64,000 nt of DNA from Cryoendolithus antarcticus (taxonomy: Eukaryota > Ascomycota > Dothideomycetes > Cladosporiales > Cladosporiaceae): contig NAJO01000017.1 of the NCBI GenBank assembly GCA_002077065.1, forward strand, positions 310,001 through 374,000, read 5' to 3'. Of this stretch, positions 22,488 through 33,085 are shown piece by piece. Made by a program: the position numbers and the translations under genes. The notes below the pieces were generated by a model that was not told where the DNA came from, did no database searches, and saw only the letters and a list, made by a program, of their open reading frames with translations. Position 1 is the first letter of the stretch, and every line of letters begins with the position of its first letter.

Positions 22488-23174
22488 CCACATCGCGATC
22501 ACTAGGTGGTGTGATTGCACTTCTGCCAGTCACCACGCACCTGCAGCCGTTGAGGCGGGGAGGAGCGATAGCTGCAAGAGTGTGTCTGACTGTAGTGAGG
22601 GGAGGAGGAAGAACAGTAAGGGAAAGGAGGCGGTGCAGTGGGGGGGCGTGGATGCGGCATTAGAAGAGACGGATGGGGAGGAGTGTGGCGGGCAGGTGGC
22701 AGTGAAGGGGGTGGCGAGGAAGTTGGGTTGTGGTGGTGACAATTGATGGGAGGAAGAGAGCACAATTTCCTGAGACTGTCGAAAAGGAGGGTGTACTTGA
22801 CCTAGAGACCTGGTAACCTTTACGGTGACCATACTAATTTGTGGAGTTTGTCTGCTCCGTTCAAATGTAAGGAGTCTGGTAGATTGATTACTTTTGTATT
22901 CACGCACATCGCGTATGGTCAGGCGGCTGTGCCTTTAAAATACGAGCTGGACTTATTGGTATGCCGAATCCGCCCTTTAGCGCTTTGCGCTTGCCAGTGC
23001 GAGACGTCCTGCGAATCCTTGCAAGCGAGTAGTCACTGCAGAGTCGCACCATCTGAGTCCTGTGCTGTCATGACTGGGGTCACCACACTCTCCCTCTGGT
23101 CCCGTTGCTTTTCGGTCGTGACACCGCTCATGCGCTCTGAGTGCCTGTCTGATAGCCATTCGGAGACTAGTGGC
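22488..23174. other. Intergenic, partly purine/G-rich
   Basis: 687 bp between the repeat-rich ORF and the ERV25 stop. Positions about 22545-22735 are strongly purine- and G-rich on the plus strand (several GGGG and GGAGGAGG runs), which may form unusual structure or reflect composition bias. No gene recognised. Confidence 0.4.
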
Positions 23175-23889
23175 TCAAATCAAGTGCTTGCTTCGGAAGT
23201 ACGCCCTCAAATATACAATCTGCCACGCTCCCAGTCCGACAAGCGTGCCCATGACTCCCACAGCAAACCACTTCACGCGCTCGTTCGTACTCTCATTCGT
23301 GTCCCGTAGCTTAATCTCCCGCGTCCGCAAGTACTCCAGCTCGTTCACAACCTCGTTCGCGACCTCTGCCACCCGTCGCAGCTCAGCTTCGACAGGCTTG
23401 AGCTTCTCCCCAGCCTGGATCGCACTCCAGTCCTTTGCGTCGGCGCCGATGTCGATGTCGAGCTCCACGGATCGTGAAGGCGACATCACAGGGTGGGTCG
23501 CAGTGAGGATGTTCTCAAAGCAGACGTCGAAGGCGGAGTCGGAGTGGGAGGTGAAGGCGTAGCGGTTCTCGCCTGCGACGTCGCGGGGCCGGGCGTAGTC
23601 GTTACCGATTGCATCCTTGATCTATGCAGTCACGTGTCAGCGCGCGCCCTGTAGTAAGCTATGGGAAAGGGCTTACGTGAAGATTCAAGACCATGCCATC
23701 GCCCCTGCTGCCGCTGATCTTGGCCGTGACGACCACGAGTTGGTCCTTGGCGACGAAGTTGCGGATGCAGCGTTCCTTGCTGGCGGATTCGTGACCGGGG
23801 TGGGCTTGAATATCGAACTTGAGGGCGAAGGTGAGGAGGGGGAGGATGAAGGTGAGGAGAAGCCGGAGGAGAGTGAGAGGTGAGGCCAT
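23175..23889 (-). CDS. erv25: p24-family cargo receptor Erv25
   Basis: ER-Golgi type I membrane protein that forms p24 complexes with Emp24 in COPII vesicles. Exons 23889-23677 and 23621-23175 with a 55-nt intron give 219 aa, the usual length. Signal peptide ([22 protein letters not shown]), then the GOLD-domain start [10 protein letters not shown] with KERCIRNFV. The splice restores [13 protein letters not shown]. Conserved [17 protein letters not shown], a coiled coil ([19 protein letters not shown]), [16 protein letters not shown], one transmembrane segment and the cytosolic tail [12 protein letters not shown], close to the yeast Erv25 tail with Phe and Lys sorting signals. Divergent from the CAP10-type gene. 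Confidence 0.96.
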
Positions 23890-24149
23890 GGTGGCGGGAC
23901 GGTGGATCAGCTCTATGATAGGGGAGGGGGGGTGTTCGAGGAGATGTGGTTCGTGTCGTGCGTACTTGGTAGGGTTAGGGTCGACAGCGACACGTGTGTT
24001 CAATGGCTGAGAATACGAGATGAACCACGATGCGCCGCAACGGATACTGTACAGTTCCCGTCTCAGGTCGCACATCGGGGGAGTGTACGACCATGTCGCC
24101 ACGGTCCAGACAGCGACCCTATCGGCGATAACCCTTCTGGCCGTTGACT
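23890..24149. promoter_or_regulatory. Compact divergent promoter, ERV25 / CAP10-type transferase
   Basis: Only 260 bp separate the two ATGs, so both promoters and 5' UTRs are packed here. Both products act in the secretory pathway, so co-expression is plausible but not shown. No specific factor site recognised. Confidence 0.5.
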
Positions 24150-26027
24150 ATGCCCCTCGTCTCCGCCCCGGCATTGAACTCCCGCTTCACCCAGCTAGTC
24201 CTCGCTGCGGCGTGCTCAGTCGTCCTGCTATGGCTGCTAGCAACATCCTATGATGTGCCGCAGCGCTTCCACGTTCCTGGTGTACCATCATGGCGGCAGT
24301 CTGGAAATACAAAGCCGCCAAAGCCGCCAAAGACGACTCCGACACACTCGACTCCGGCCGGCGACCACCCCATTGATCGCTTGATCGCCTCGGCGCAAAA
24401 GGACTTCGATGCTCTGTTGACTCGCGAGACTCACACATTAGAGGATGCAGCACGTGCATATCGTCGCAGCAGAGGCAGGCGGCCACCCCCGGGCTTCGAT
24501 AAATGGTACGCCTTCGCGCAGAACCACAGCGCCTCGATTGTGGAGGACTTCTTCGATCAGATCTACGATGATATCAATCCCTTCTGGGGCGTGCCAGCGA
24601 AGCAGATCCGAGAGCAGGCAACCACATACATCCACAGGATCAGCGTGCGGAGTGGGAATGTCACACAGCGGACAGACATCCCTCAGCGGGATTGGATGGA
24701 TCTGTGGCAAGACATGATCGCGACTGTCATTGCTGAGGGTGGCTGGCTGCCGGACGTGGATGTGCCGATCAATGAAATGGACGAAAGTCGGATGGTTGTG
24801 CCGTGGGAGGAGATCGATGGGTACATGGCGACAGCACGAAAGGAAAGGAAAGATGTACCCGCGGAGCAGCTCAGGACAGAGTATCATAGCTTGTCAGATC
24901 TCGACATTCACCCACCAGCAGACTTCGACCCAGGATTCAATGGCATAGGCCCGTACTGGCCACAGGTAGTAGTCGGCTGCCCACCAGAAAGCCAAGCACG
25001 AGAGGCATACATCGACACCCAGTTCGACACCCCTCCGCCCTTGCCAGTCGGCTTCCCAGACCATTCGTATGAAGGCTACGTCCATAACTGGACTCTCGCC
25101 AAGTCTCCGTGCGACAACGGGCATCTGCAAGGCCTCCACGGCACCTTCGTCGAGCCAATCTCGATTGCGAACACCAAGAAGTTCTTCCCGCTCTTTGGCG
25201 GCTCAAAGCTGCCTATGAATAACGAGATTCTCCTGCCAGCAGCTATGTACTGGACCAAAGATCCCTTCTACTCCGGTGGCGACTCTCACGGCACATCGTG
25301 GTCAAGCAAAGAGGACAAGCTTGTCTGGCGTGGCAGCGCGAGTGGTGGCCGCAATAAGGCCGAGAACTGGATTCGCTTCCAGCGTCACCGCTTCGTCAGT
25401 ATGGTCAACAGTACCTCCGTGGCTTTGGCAGAGTCTGGCCTCACGCCTCCGAACTTCGTGCTGCCTAGCAAGGACTCTTACCCTCTCGCATCCTCTGGCG
25501 CTCTTGCACCCTGGCTCGCAAATTGGTCCGATGCGGCAGTAGTGCATCTCCTCTGCTTCCCAAATGACAACAATGCGCCTACATGTCCATACACAGATCC
25601 TTACTTCCACGTCGCCAAAGCACTTCCCATGTCCTCGCAATACTCCGCCAAGTACCTCCCCGACATCGATGGCAACAGCTTCTCCGGCCGCTACCTCGCA
25701 TTCCTTGGCTCTACATCATTACCCATCAAAGCCACCATCTACAACGAGTGGCACGACTCTCGTCTCATACCCTGGATTCACTTTGTCCCCATGGACAACA
25801 CGTTTGCGGATGTGTACGGCATCATGGAGTACTTTCTGGGGAATGAAAGGGTCGGGTTAGAGGGTCATGATGAGGTTGCTGAGAAAATTGCGAGCGCTGG
25901 GAAGAAGTGGAAGGAGAAAGTATTGAGGAGGGAAGATATGTTAGTGTATGTATATAGGGTGCTGTTGGAGTTCGCGAGGGTGTGTGATGAGGGGAGGGGG
26001 AGTATGGGGTGGGCTGGGGAGGGCTGA
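24150..26027 (+). CDS. CAP10/GT90-family glycosyltransferase-like type II membrane protein
   Basis: Probable Golgi glycosyltransferase of family GT90, related to Cryptococcus capsule proteins such as Cap10 and Cap64. Single exon, 625 aa. A short cytosolic N terminus is followed by one membrane anchor (LVLAAACSVVLLWLLA, about residues 13-30), a Pro/Lys/Thr-rich stem and a large lumenal domain. The diagnostic block is at about residue 389 (KLVWRGSASGGRN, then RFQRHRFV), with ..YLPDIDGNSFSGRYLAFLGS.. and ..WIHFVPMDNTFADVYGIMEYF.. typical of the CAP10 domain. ATG 24150 is used; the frame is open slightly upstream only via TTG. Sugar donor and acceptor are unknown; an extracellular glycan or glycoprotein role is inferred. 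Confidence 0.85.
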   Translation: MPLVSAPALNSRFTQLVLAAACSVVLLWLLATSYDVPQRFHVPGVPSWRQSGNTKPPKPPKTTPTHSTPAGDHPIDRLIASAQKDFDALLTRETHTLEDAARAYRRSRGRRPPPGFDKWYAFAQNHSASIVEDFFDQIYDDINPFWGVPAKQIREQATTYIHRISVRSGNVTQRTDIPQRDWMDLWQDMIATVIAEGGWLPDVDVPINEMDESRMVVPWEEIDGYMATARKERKDVPAEQLRTEYHSLSDLDIHPPADFDPGFNGIGPYWPQVVVGCPPESQAREAYIDTQFDTPPPLPVGFPDHSYEGYVHNWTLAKSPCDNGHLQGLHGTFVEPISIANTKKFFPLFGGSKLPMNNEILLPAAMYWTKDPFYSGGDSHGTSWSSKEDKLVWRGSASGGRNKAENWIRFQRHRFVSMVNSTSVALAESGLTPPNFVLPSKDSYPLASSGALAPWLANWSDAAVVHLLCFPNDNNAPTCPYTDPYFHVAKALPMSSQYSAKYLPDIDGNSFSGRYLAFLGSTSLPIKATIYNEWHDSRLIPWIHFVPMDNTFADVYGIMEYFLGNERVGLEGHDEVAEKIASAGKKWKEKVLRREDMLVYVYRVLLEFARVCDEGRGSMGWAGEG

Positions 26028-26288
26028 GGAAGAGATGGACCACAGTGAGCGTTGCGTCAGTCTAATGAAGTACACATGTGTCATGTTGATGCTGATTTGA
26101 TCACCTTACGAAGTAAACTCGTCCGTCACTCTAAATCTCAATGTTTGCTGTGGCGTATTGTGGCTACAAGTGAAAACGCCACATTTCGCGACCTCCTTCC
26201 ACCGTTCGCAACATGCACAATTCCACTTCGATCGGAAACATTACGAGTCAACCTCACTACCGCTACATGTACCCTTCCCATCTTGTGC

Positions 26289-28586
26289 ATGACTAATCTG
26301 CCTTCAATCGCACGCTCCTTGGCCCGCTCTCGAATTCCCTGCAGCGATTTTTCGTTCGCAAAGACTTTGACTCGGAGCTTGACTCACCAGACTGCATGGT
26401 CGCCAGATCGGGACTCTACTCGAATTGCAAGACCAAAGCAACTTCAGCACCCTCATTCACCATTTCAAACCAGGATGGCGCACAGCAATGGCGATAGCTC
26501 GCAACTTCAGCACATCACATCGCAACTCCAGAAACTCGGACTACCCGACTTGCCTTCACATCCAGATGTCCTGCTGTACCCGCAAAACAACCCCGTCGAC
26601 GTTTACCGAGCACACATCATCCAGCAAGTCCAGGAGATCACTGGCGCAGAACCGAAGGCCATCGACGGTGCGTTAGCATGGACTCTGGATCTCAAGCATG
26701 GCGATCTGGTGCTGCCTGTTCCTGCTCTTCGACTGAAAGGCAAGAAACCAGATGAGACTGCCAAGGAGATTGCGGAGAAGTTCTCATCACCTCTACTTGC
26801 GAAACCGACAGCGGACAAGACTTTCGTTCGTTTCTTCTTTGAGCCAGGATCTTTAGCTGGGTTTACGCTGCCAACGATACTCTCGAAGAAGGATGGCTAT
26901 GGCTTCAACTCGCTTCTCGGACGCAAAGATCCGAAGGATTCGTCGAGTCCACAGAAATTGGTTATTGTAGAGTATTCGAGTCCCAACATTGCAAAGGAGT
27001 TTCACACCGGTCATCTGCGGAGTACGATCATTGGCGGCTTCCTAGTGAAGCTGTACGAGCGTGCAGGATGGAAAGCGCTCTCGATGAACTATCTCGGCGA
27101 TTGGGGAAAGCAGTATGGTGTGCTTTCGCAGGGCTTCGATAAGTACGGAAACGAGGAATCGCTCAAGACGGATGCTGTCAAGCATCTGAATGAGGTGTAC
27201 GTCAAGATCAACCAAGACAATTACGCCGAGCAGAAGCCCGTGGTAGAATTAAAGGCGAAGATCGACGAGCTGAAGAAGCTCAAGACGCCACCGAAACCGA
27301 AGAAGCCTGCAAAGGGCGAGCAACCGAAGCCTGTGCCGGAGCATGTGTGGACCGATGAGCAGGAAACGGAGCTGGAAGACACAGTCAAGCAGCTTCAAGC
27401 CAAGCTGAAAGAGCTTGAAGCTTTGCCAAGTATCGATGAGAAGGCCCGGCAATTCTTCAGGCGCATGGTGGACGGCGAGCCAGAAGCAATAGCAAACTGG
27501 CAGCGATTCCGCGACTACTCGATCGAGAGGTACAAGGACATGTACGCTCGTCTGAACATCTTCTTCGACGACTACAGCGGCGAGTCCACAGTCAAGGAGG
27601 CAGATATGGAGGCCGCAGCCAAGGTCATGGAGTCGAAAGGCCTGAGCGAGGAGAGTGAGGGCGCCATCGTAGTCGACTTCGCAAAGCATGGCAAGCCTAA
27701 GTTGGGCAAAACATTGGTCAAGAAACGGGACGGAACCTCGCTCTACCTCACGCGAGACATCGCTGCAAACAAGGAGCGAGACGACAAGTATCACTTCGAC
27801 AAGATGATCTATGTCATTGCTTCCCAGCAAGACACCCACGTCGCTCAATTCTTCGAGATCCTCCGCCTCATGAGCCCACCATACAGCGACATCGTAGCCA
27901 AATGTCAGCACCTCTCTTTCGGCCTGGTAAAAGACCCCAAAGGCCAGACGATGAGCACGCGAAAAGGCACAGTCATCTCCCTCGCGGACAGCTTAGACGA
28001 CGTACACAACTACATGCACGAAGTAATGAAGAAGAACGCAGACAAATACGCGCAAATCGAAGACCCCGAAGCCACAGCCGACCTCCTCGGAATCTCCGCA
28101 ATCATGGTCCAAGACTTCAGCGGCAAAATGGTCAACGGCTACAACTTCGACATGGAGCGCATGACCTCTTTCGAAGGCGACACAGGGCCCTACCTCCAAT
28201 ACGCCCACGCGCGTCTCTGCAGCATGAAACGCCGCTCCGAGATCCCCGACTCCGAGCTCCCATCCGCAGACCTTTCCCTAATCATGGGCGCGAAGGAAGG
28301 CGTTGAGTTGATCCGCACGCTGGCGCAGTGGCCGGATGTGGTGCTCAATACGCTCAAGACTCACGAGCCGGTTACGGTGTTGACGTATTTGTTCAAGATG
28401 AGTAAGGCGTTGAGTTCGTGTTATGATGCGAAGGATACGGCGAATAAGAATGCGAAGACTATGAGTGTTGTTTATGCGGAGAGTAGGGAGAAGAAGGTGG
28501 CGCTTATGGCGCTGTATGAGAGTGCGAGGTTGGTGTTGAGTAATGGGATGAAGTTGTTGGGGTTGACGCCTGTGGAGAGGATGTGA
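26289..28586 (+). CDS. Arginyl-tRNA synthetase, probable cytosolic and mitochondrial forms
   Basis: Class I synthetase that charges tRNA-Arg. From ATG 26475 (MAHSNGDSSQLQ) the product is 703 aa and cytosolic. The same frame is open upstream, and ATG 26289 adds 62 residues beginning MTNLPSIARSLARSRIPCSD, rich in Arg/Ser with few acids, like a mitochondrial presequence (long form 765 aa). Motifs in the short-form numbering: HIGH-like FHTGHLRSTIIG at ~175 and KMSKS-equivalent MSTRKG at ~492. A Lys/Pro insertion with coiled-coil character (KAKIDELKKLKTPPKPKKPA, ~257-320) lies between them. The C terminus ends ..GMKLLGLTPVERM, the usual ArgRS end. No introns. The two-start model is inference. Confidence 0.93.
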   Translation: MTNLPSIARSLARSRIPCSDFSFAKTLTRSLTHQTAWSPDRDSTRIARPKQLQHPHSPFQTRMAHSNGDSSQLQHITSQLQKLGLPDLPSHPDVLLYPQNNPVDVYRAHIIQQVQEITGAEPKAIDGALAWTLDLKHGDLVLPVPALRLKGKKPDETAKEIAEKFSSPLLAKPTADKTFVRFFFEPGSLAGFTLPTILSKKDGYGFNSLLGRKDPKDSSSPQKLVIVEYSSPNIAKEFHTGHLRSTIIGGFLVKLYERAGWKALSMNYLGDWGKQYGVLSQGFDKYGNEESLKTDAVKHLNEVYVKINQDNYAEQKPVVELKAKIDELKKLKTPPKPKKPAKGEQPKPVPEHVWTDEQETELEDTVKQLQAKLKELEALPSIDEKARQFFRRMVDGEPEAIANWQRFRDYSIERYKDMYARLNIFFDDYSGESTVKEADMEAAAKVMESKGLSEESEGAIVVDFAKHGKPKLGKTLVKKRDGTSLYLTRDIAANKERDDKYHFDKMIYVIASQQDTHVAQFFEILRLMSPPYSDIVAKCQHLSFGLVKDPKGQTMSTRKGTVISLADSLDDVHNYMHEVMKKNADKYAQIEDPEATADLLGISAIMVQDFSGKMVNGYNFDMERMTSFEGDTGPYLQYAHARLCSMKRRSEIPDSELPSADLSLIMGAKEGVELIRTLAQWPDVVLNTLKTHEPVTVLTYLFKMSKALSSCYDAKDTANKNAKTMSVVYAESREKKVALMALYESARLVLSNGMKLLGLTPVERM

Positions 28587-30559
28587 GATGGTCATTAAGG
28601 GGTAGGAGATGGTAGGAGAAAATCGTGTAAGCTAGGTCGGTTATCGCGTGGGCTTAACGCCACTGCTCGAAGAGCCTGAAAAGTCTCATGCCACTATCAG
28701 GCTCACCGTGAGTGTCATCTCGAACTGTGTTACATGGAAAAGAGATCGTCTAGTACGCAGTCGAGCCATCGACTCAAGAGTGCTTTGCCAGACCTTGTGT
28801 TATCATGATACAACCGATCAATGCATAGGGAATGTGCTTCAAATTCCAAAATCTTTCAAGGAGTGGCGGTCATTGTGACCCGCGTGGTCAGTCGGGCGTG
28901 CGTCTGAGGTAGCACGACGTGAAGCAACCCCACGTGGACCTCTGACAGCACCTGGTATCCAACCGCATGTAAATCTAAACGCAGCACCAGCTTTTGTCGC
29001 TTATGGTTACTGCGTTCTCTGTCAACTCGGAATGTGCCTATGGCCAAGCCCGCAATATTGTTACAGTGAGTGAAGGTCAGGCTCCGCATAGGGAAGATCG
29101 TCAACTGACATTGCGCTTGCCGTCCAGTGCCGGCTCTAACGACACATGATCCACGAAAGCTTTCACCAAAGCTTCCGAGCAGTTTGTTGATGGCCATCCT
29201 TCGCCACAAGAGCGGTGTGGAAGAGCTCATATACGCTATCGACCGTGAGGGTGCACAGCATGTACTATTGTACTGCGACAAGCACGTGTCCGTGACAGAG
29301 TGATGACCGCGGGTGTGGCAGCCTGCGTGTGATTAAGAGCAACGTAGATCGGCCGCCGATGTCTTGCAGCGACTTGCAGGAGACTCCGGTGTAGAGACGC
29401 AGCGGGTGGCGTATGGGCTACGTGGCGGACTACTCGCTAAGGTGCTTCCGAAAGTTCGCGATGGCAGAGATGCGTTGCGCGAAAACTGAGGCGAGGAGAC
29501 TATCACTCCCGAGATCTGAGACATCGCCGTCTGGTAGTGCTGATGGGGTTGGGCCTCAATGGCAAGGTGAGGTGGGATTAAACCTCCGCTTTATTACAAT
29601 TGTGAAGGGCATCCCGGCAGTCGAAGAACAGACAAGGTAGTGGAGCCTCCGCTAGCGTGGAGGTGGTCTCTCGGCGACATGAGCGCAATCCGGTTCTCGT
29701 CCACTATAGATGCGCAGGAGGAGTGGTGGCTCATCTAAGGCGCATTTGCTTCGTATTGTCGTTCGAATGCTTCGCAGCTGCCACCACACCCTCTCCAGAA
29801 TGGCAGTCATCGATGGAACGGAGCTCAGCCGATACGCTGACAGCAACGTGGGCTACGTGATCATGCAGCAGTCAACAGAGTCCGGTCCAGTCACAACGAC
29901 GGATGTGCTGCAGGGTTGCTCCGACGCACTCTAGACTGGCAATCTCACGCTCCGTCCGGCTGCTGGAGAGCTTTGCTTCTTCCATGTAGTCGGGCAGCAG
30001 TAGCTCCATTCCTCATCGCGAAGGTTATCGCTGCTTGATCAGAGACCTTCCCCACGTTCTCGCGCTTACCTTTCCAAGTGCCGTGCTTCTCGCTTTCATC
30101 AACTTCTTGTCGAGACATCCCGGTGTTGGCCACACACCTCTCCGCGTTTGAGATTGGCTGGTCGGGGGATTGTCGTTCGTCGTCGCGGTGCCACGATGGC
30201 TCGGCAGCCGCAGGAGCCCACCACTTCGCATGCAAGCCATCTTCCACTCTAAAACTCCTCGTGCATGCGGGCCGAGCAAGCAGCAGGCGGCGCCCTCAAA
30301 CAGTCATCCGCGACTTTTGTGAGTTTGTGTGATGAATGTCTCAGCGTAACAATACCTTCTTGTCATCCTAGACATCGCACTCTGTCAGGCGTGATGTAGA
30401 CGGCAGGAGTAGTGTACTCGCGAATTTCTGCACTCTCTCGCTTTTCCAGGGCTGGCACGGACGGATCGGCGGTGACTTTTCGTTTGATCTTCGCGGACGG
30501 CGCCACGGGCCCGCCAACACCAGGCCATCTTCGCCACTTACTGAGGCAACATAGACGTT
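28587..30559. other. Gene-poor 2.0-kb region
   Basis: Between the ArgRS stop and the next plus-strand ATG. The longest frame (minus strand, about 28856-29281, 141 codons) does not resemble a known family and has no clear splice partners. No tRNA-like T-loop, repeat or transposon end was recognised. It presumably contains 3' and 5' UTRs and the promoter of the next gene; a non-coding RNA or eroded gene cannot be excluded. Confidence 0.4.
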
Positions 30560-32533
30560 ATGCCTCAAGTCGCTCACGCTGAGGAGTACGACAGCGATGT
30601 CAGCGCTGTCAAACCCGGCACCCGCGTCGACGCTCGCGCCAGCGCCACATACGGGCGGTCAAGCCGAACACCCAGGACTGGCCCATATGCTACGAGCGAC
30701 TCCGGCTACTCATCATATACGAATGCAAGCAACACTACTGGAGCTGTGGTCGCCACCGTTGGCCAATCCAAGCAGGCCGTGCAACCAACAACGTCGTCTT
30801 CACGGAGCAAGCCCGTCATTCATCGCGCTGAGAGTCAACGGATTCAAAAACGACCTGCATCGCGATCAGTATCGACTTCGAGGCCATCTGCTGACTGCAG
30901 AGATCCGAATTGCCGTGACCCAACATGCTTAAGCACGAAGAACTCCGACCGCCGGTACACGTTGCCTCACCAGCCCACACAGCAGCCAGCAAGGCCACTG
31001 TCTGGAGTCCAGTATCCAGTCCAGCAGCCAGGGCCTGGCGGACAATATCAGATTCCACCTGACTACCGCTACCCCACAGCTGCGCCACCGACTGCAGCAC
31101 CAATCCTCAACCCTCAACCGACACCTCGCGCGCGGACTGGATCAACCCCGCGAGACCGACCGGGCAGCTGGGCTGGACCACCTTATGCGGGTCCGACGTA
31201 CGGCAGTACGCCACCGCAAGGTGGGATGCAAGCGAAACGCGGTCCACCACCATCGCCCTCCGCGTATCATCAGCAGCAATTGCAAGACCAGTACACAGCA
31301 GCCTATCATCGCGCAATAGCAGAAGCACAGTTAGCATCAACACCTCTCGCCACCGCAATGGGAACGTATGCGCCCGCACAGATGCAGCCGCCATCGCCGC
31401 AGCGTCCTGCCCTTCCTCACCCCTACTCCGCTAGGGCTGGAATTGCTGCACCTGGCTATGCGACGGGCATTCTGCCCACAACTCGGGAGCAAGTCCCAGC
31501 TGCCACGTATTCGGCGAGACGAGCTTCAATGATGCCCGGCAGCTTTCCAAATGACTATGCTATCCACGACTCACCATCAAGCTCAGACTCAAGCTCACAG
31601 TCAGACTCTGCATCCGACTCTGAGGATTCTGAGTACAAACGAAAATTGCGACACGCCATTGACAAGGAGAAGCGCAAGCGCGACAGTCGACTGATGCCAC
31701 CGCCTTCCACCTCGCGCCGACCATCATTCAGAACTACCCACAGCACTCCAGCAATCTCTACGCGATCATCTCGCGAGCCACTACGACGGTCGAGCAGGTC
31801 GGAGGTAGACTTCGATCACCCTTCCTCATCTGACTACGTCGACTCCGACCGCACAACCCGCCCGGTAGTCGACAAGCGACTTAGCTACACGTCCACCCAG
31901 TCATCTCGCAGCGCCCGTCAACCCTCAGTCTCCACCACCTCCTCTGGCGGCCGCACAAGGGCTACGACGGATACTAGTGTCTCCGGCTCCGGCCGCTACA
32001 TCGCCGAAGACTCTCGCGGCCGGCGCACAGTCTATCCATCCCGCGAAGAAGCTGAGCGAATAGCTCGCCATCTCAAGAAGACGACGCTCGAAGACGACGT
32101 CGAAGCTTACCAGACCCGTGTCCGCGGTGGTCTCAGCCCAGAGCTCACAGCCGAAAACATCAAGCGCAGCCAACAACCTCCATCCCGCCGCCCATCCTCC
32201 AGTCGCGCTTCAGCCTCAAGTCGTAAGTCCGGCCAATCGAAGACGTCCAAGTCCAACGTCCCTGCCGGCTTCCAGATCCGCTCTGGCGGCACGGTGCTAC
32301 ATTTCACTGGCGATGCGAAGATCGAGATGCGCCAGGGCGAGGATGGAGAGCAGATGATGATCATTGGGTCTGGCAGCTCGTCAGCGAGAGGCGAGGGAAG
32401 TCATTACAGGTACGGCAGCTCGGCTGCGGGCAAGAGTGAAGGGAGTAGCAGAGTTGGGAGAAGCAGGGCGAGTAGTAAGTTAGGGAGACGGGATACCATA
32501 CATGAGGAGGATGGGAATGAAGTTGGTGTCTGA
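30560..32533 (+). CDS. Conserved disordered Ser/Pro-rich protein, unknown function
   Basis: I cannot name this protein. Single exon, 657 aa. Mostly low complexity: Ser/Arg/Pro/Gln-rich segments, a CRDPNCRDPTC motif near residue 110 that could bind metal, and an acidic Ser stretch (DSPSSSDSSSQSDSASDSED) followed by a basic helix (YKRKLRHAIDKEKRKRDSR). A C-terminal block stands out as ordered and conserved-looking, near residue 570: FQIRSGGTVLHFTGDAKIEM, then RQGEDGEQMMIIG. Similar tails occur in uncharacterised filamentous-fungal proteins, as far as I recall. Nuclear or scaffold function would be a guess. The start is the first ATG after an in-frame stop region. Confidence 0.75.
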   Translation: MPQVAHAEEYDSDVSAVKPGTRVDARASATYGRSSRTPRTGPYATSDSGYSSYTNASNTTGAVVATVGQSKQAVQPTTSSSRSKPVIHRAESQRIQKRPASRSVSTSRPSADCRDPNCRDPTCLSTKNSDRRYTLPHQPTQQPARPLSGVQYPVQQPGPGGQYQIPPDYRYPTAAPPTAAPILNPQPTPRARTGSTPRDRPGSWAGPPYAGPTYGSTPPQGGMQAKRGPPPSPSAYHQQQLQDQYTAAYHRAIAEAQLASTPLATAMGTYAPAQMQPPSPQRPALPHPYSARAGIAAPGYATGILPTTREQVPAATYSARRASMMPGSFPNDYAIHDSPSSSDSSSQSDSASDSEDSEYKRKLRHAIDKEKRKRDSRLMPPPSTSRRPSFRTTHSTPAISTRSSREPLRRSSRSEVDFDHPSSSDYVDSDRTTRPVVDKRLSYTSTQSSRSARQPSVSTTSSGGRTRATTDTSVSGSGRYIAEDSRGRRTVYPSREEAERIARHLKKTTLEDDVEAYQTRVRGGLSPELTAENIKRSQQPPSRRPSSSRASASSRKSGQSKTSKSNVPAGFQIRSGGTVLHFTGDAKIEMRQGEDGEQMMIIGSGSSSARGEGSHYRYGSSAAGKSEGSSRVGRSRASSKLGRRDTIHEEDGNEVGV

Positions 32534-33085
32534 GAACGCGGGGAGAGAATGGGAACGTGACTGGGCAGCAATCGGAGAGTTCAGCGAGGGCGTTTGGCTT
32601 TCCTTGGTTCTATTTCTTGGGCGTGCGTCCATGCTGGACCTGGGCGTCTGGCGAGAAGTCTCTCGACGAATCAAAAGCGCGGTAGACGGGCTGGATTTTC
32701 TGCTTTCGAGCGTTGGAGCACTGCTTGCATGCGAAAAGCCGCGAGTGACAATCGCACTGCGCAGAGCGATCTAGACGAGGTAATGACATTGACGAATCAC
32801 GGCTGTACGGGATATGAGAGGCATGTAGCAAGAGCTTTGTTCGTTTGCTCATTTGATGAGCGGTAGTCTAGCTGCTCGATGAAGAGACCAAGGGACATCT
32901 CTACCTTCATTCGCTTTTCATGCTGCGCGTCTTATCTATCGTGTGTCGTGCCACACTTCTGGTTCGATCATGGTCAACGCGAGCTAATCGCTCTCGAATC
33001 ATTGCTTTTCGCAGCCATCGCGCGCTAGAACGCAGTCAACGCTCTGATCGCATGTGCTCTCTCCCGCATGCATGCATCACATCGC
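32534..33085. other. Convergent intergenic region
   Basis: 552 bp between two converging genes, so mainly 3' UTRs. No recognised feature. Confidence 0.4.

Noticed and set aside
27249..27911. 220-codon minus-strand frame in ArgRS
   Set aside because: Antisense shadow of the ArgRS catalytic region; no independent support.
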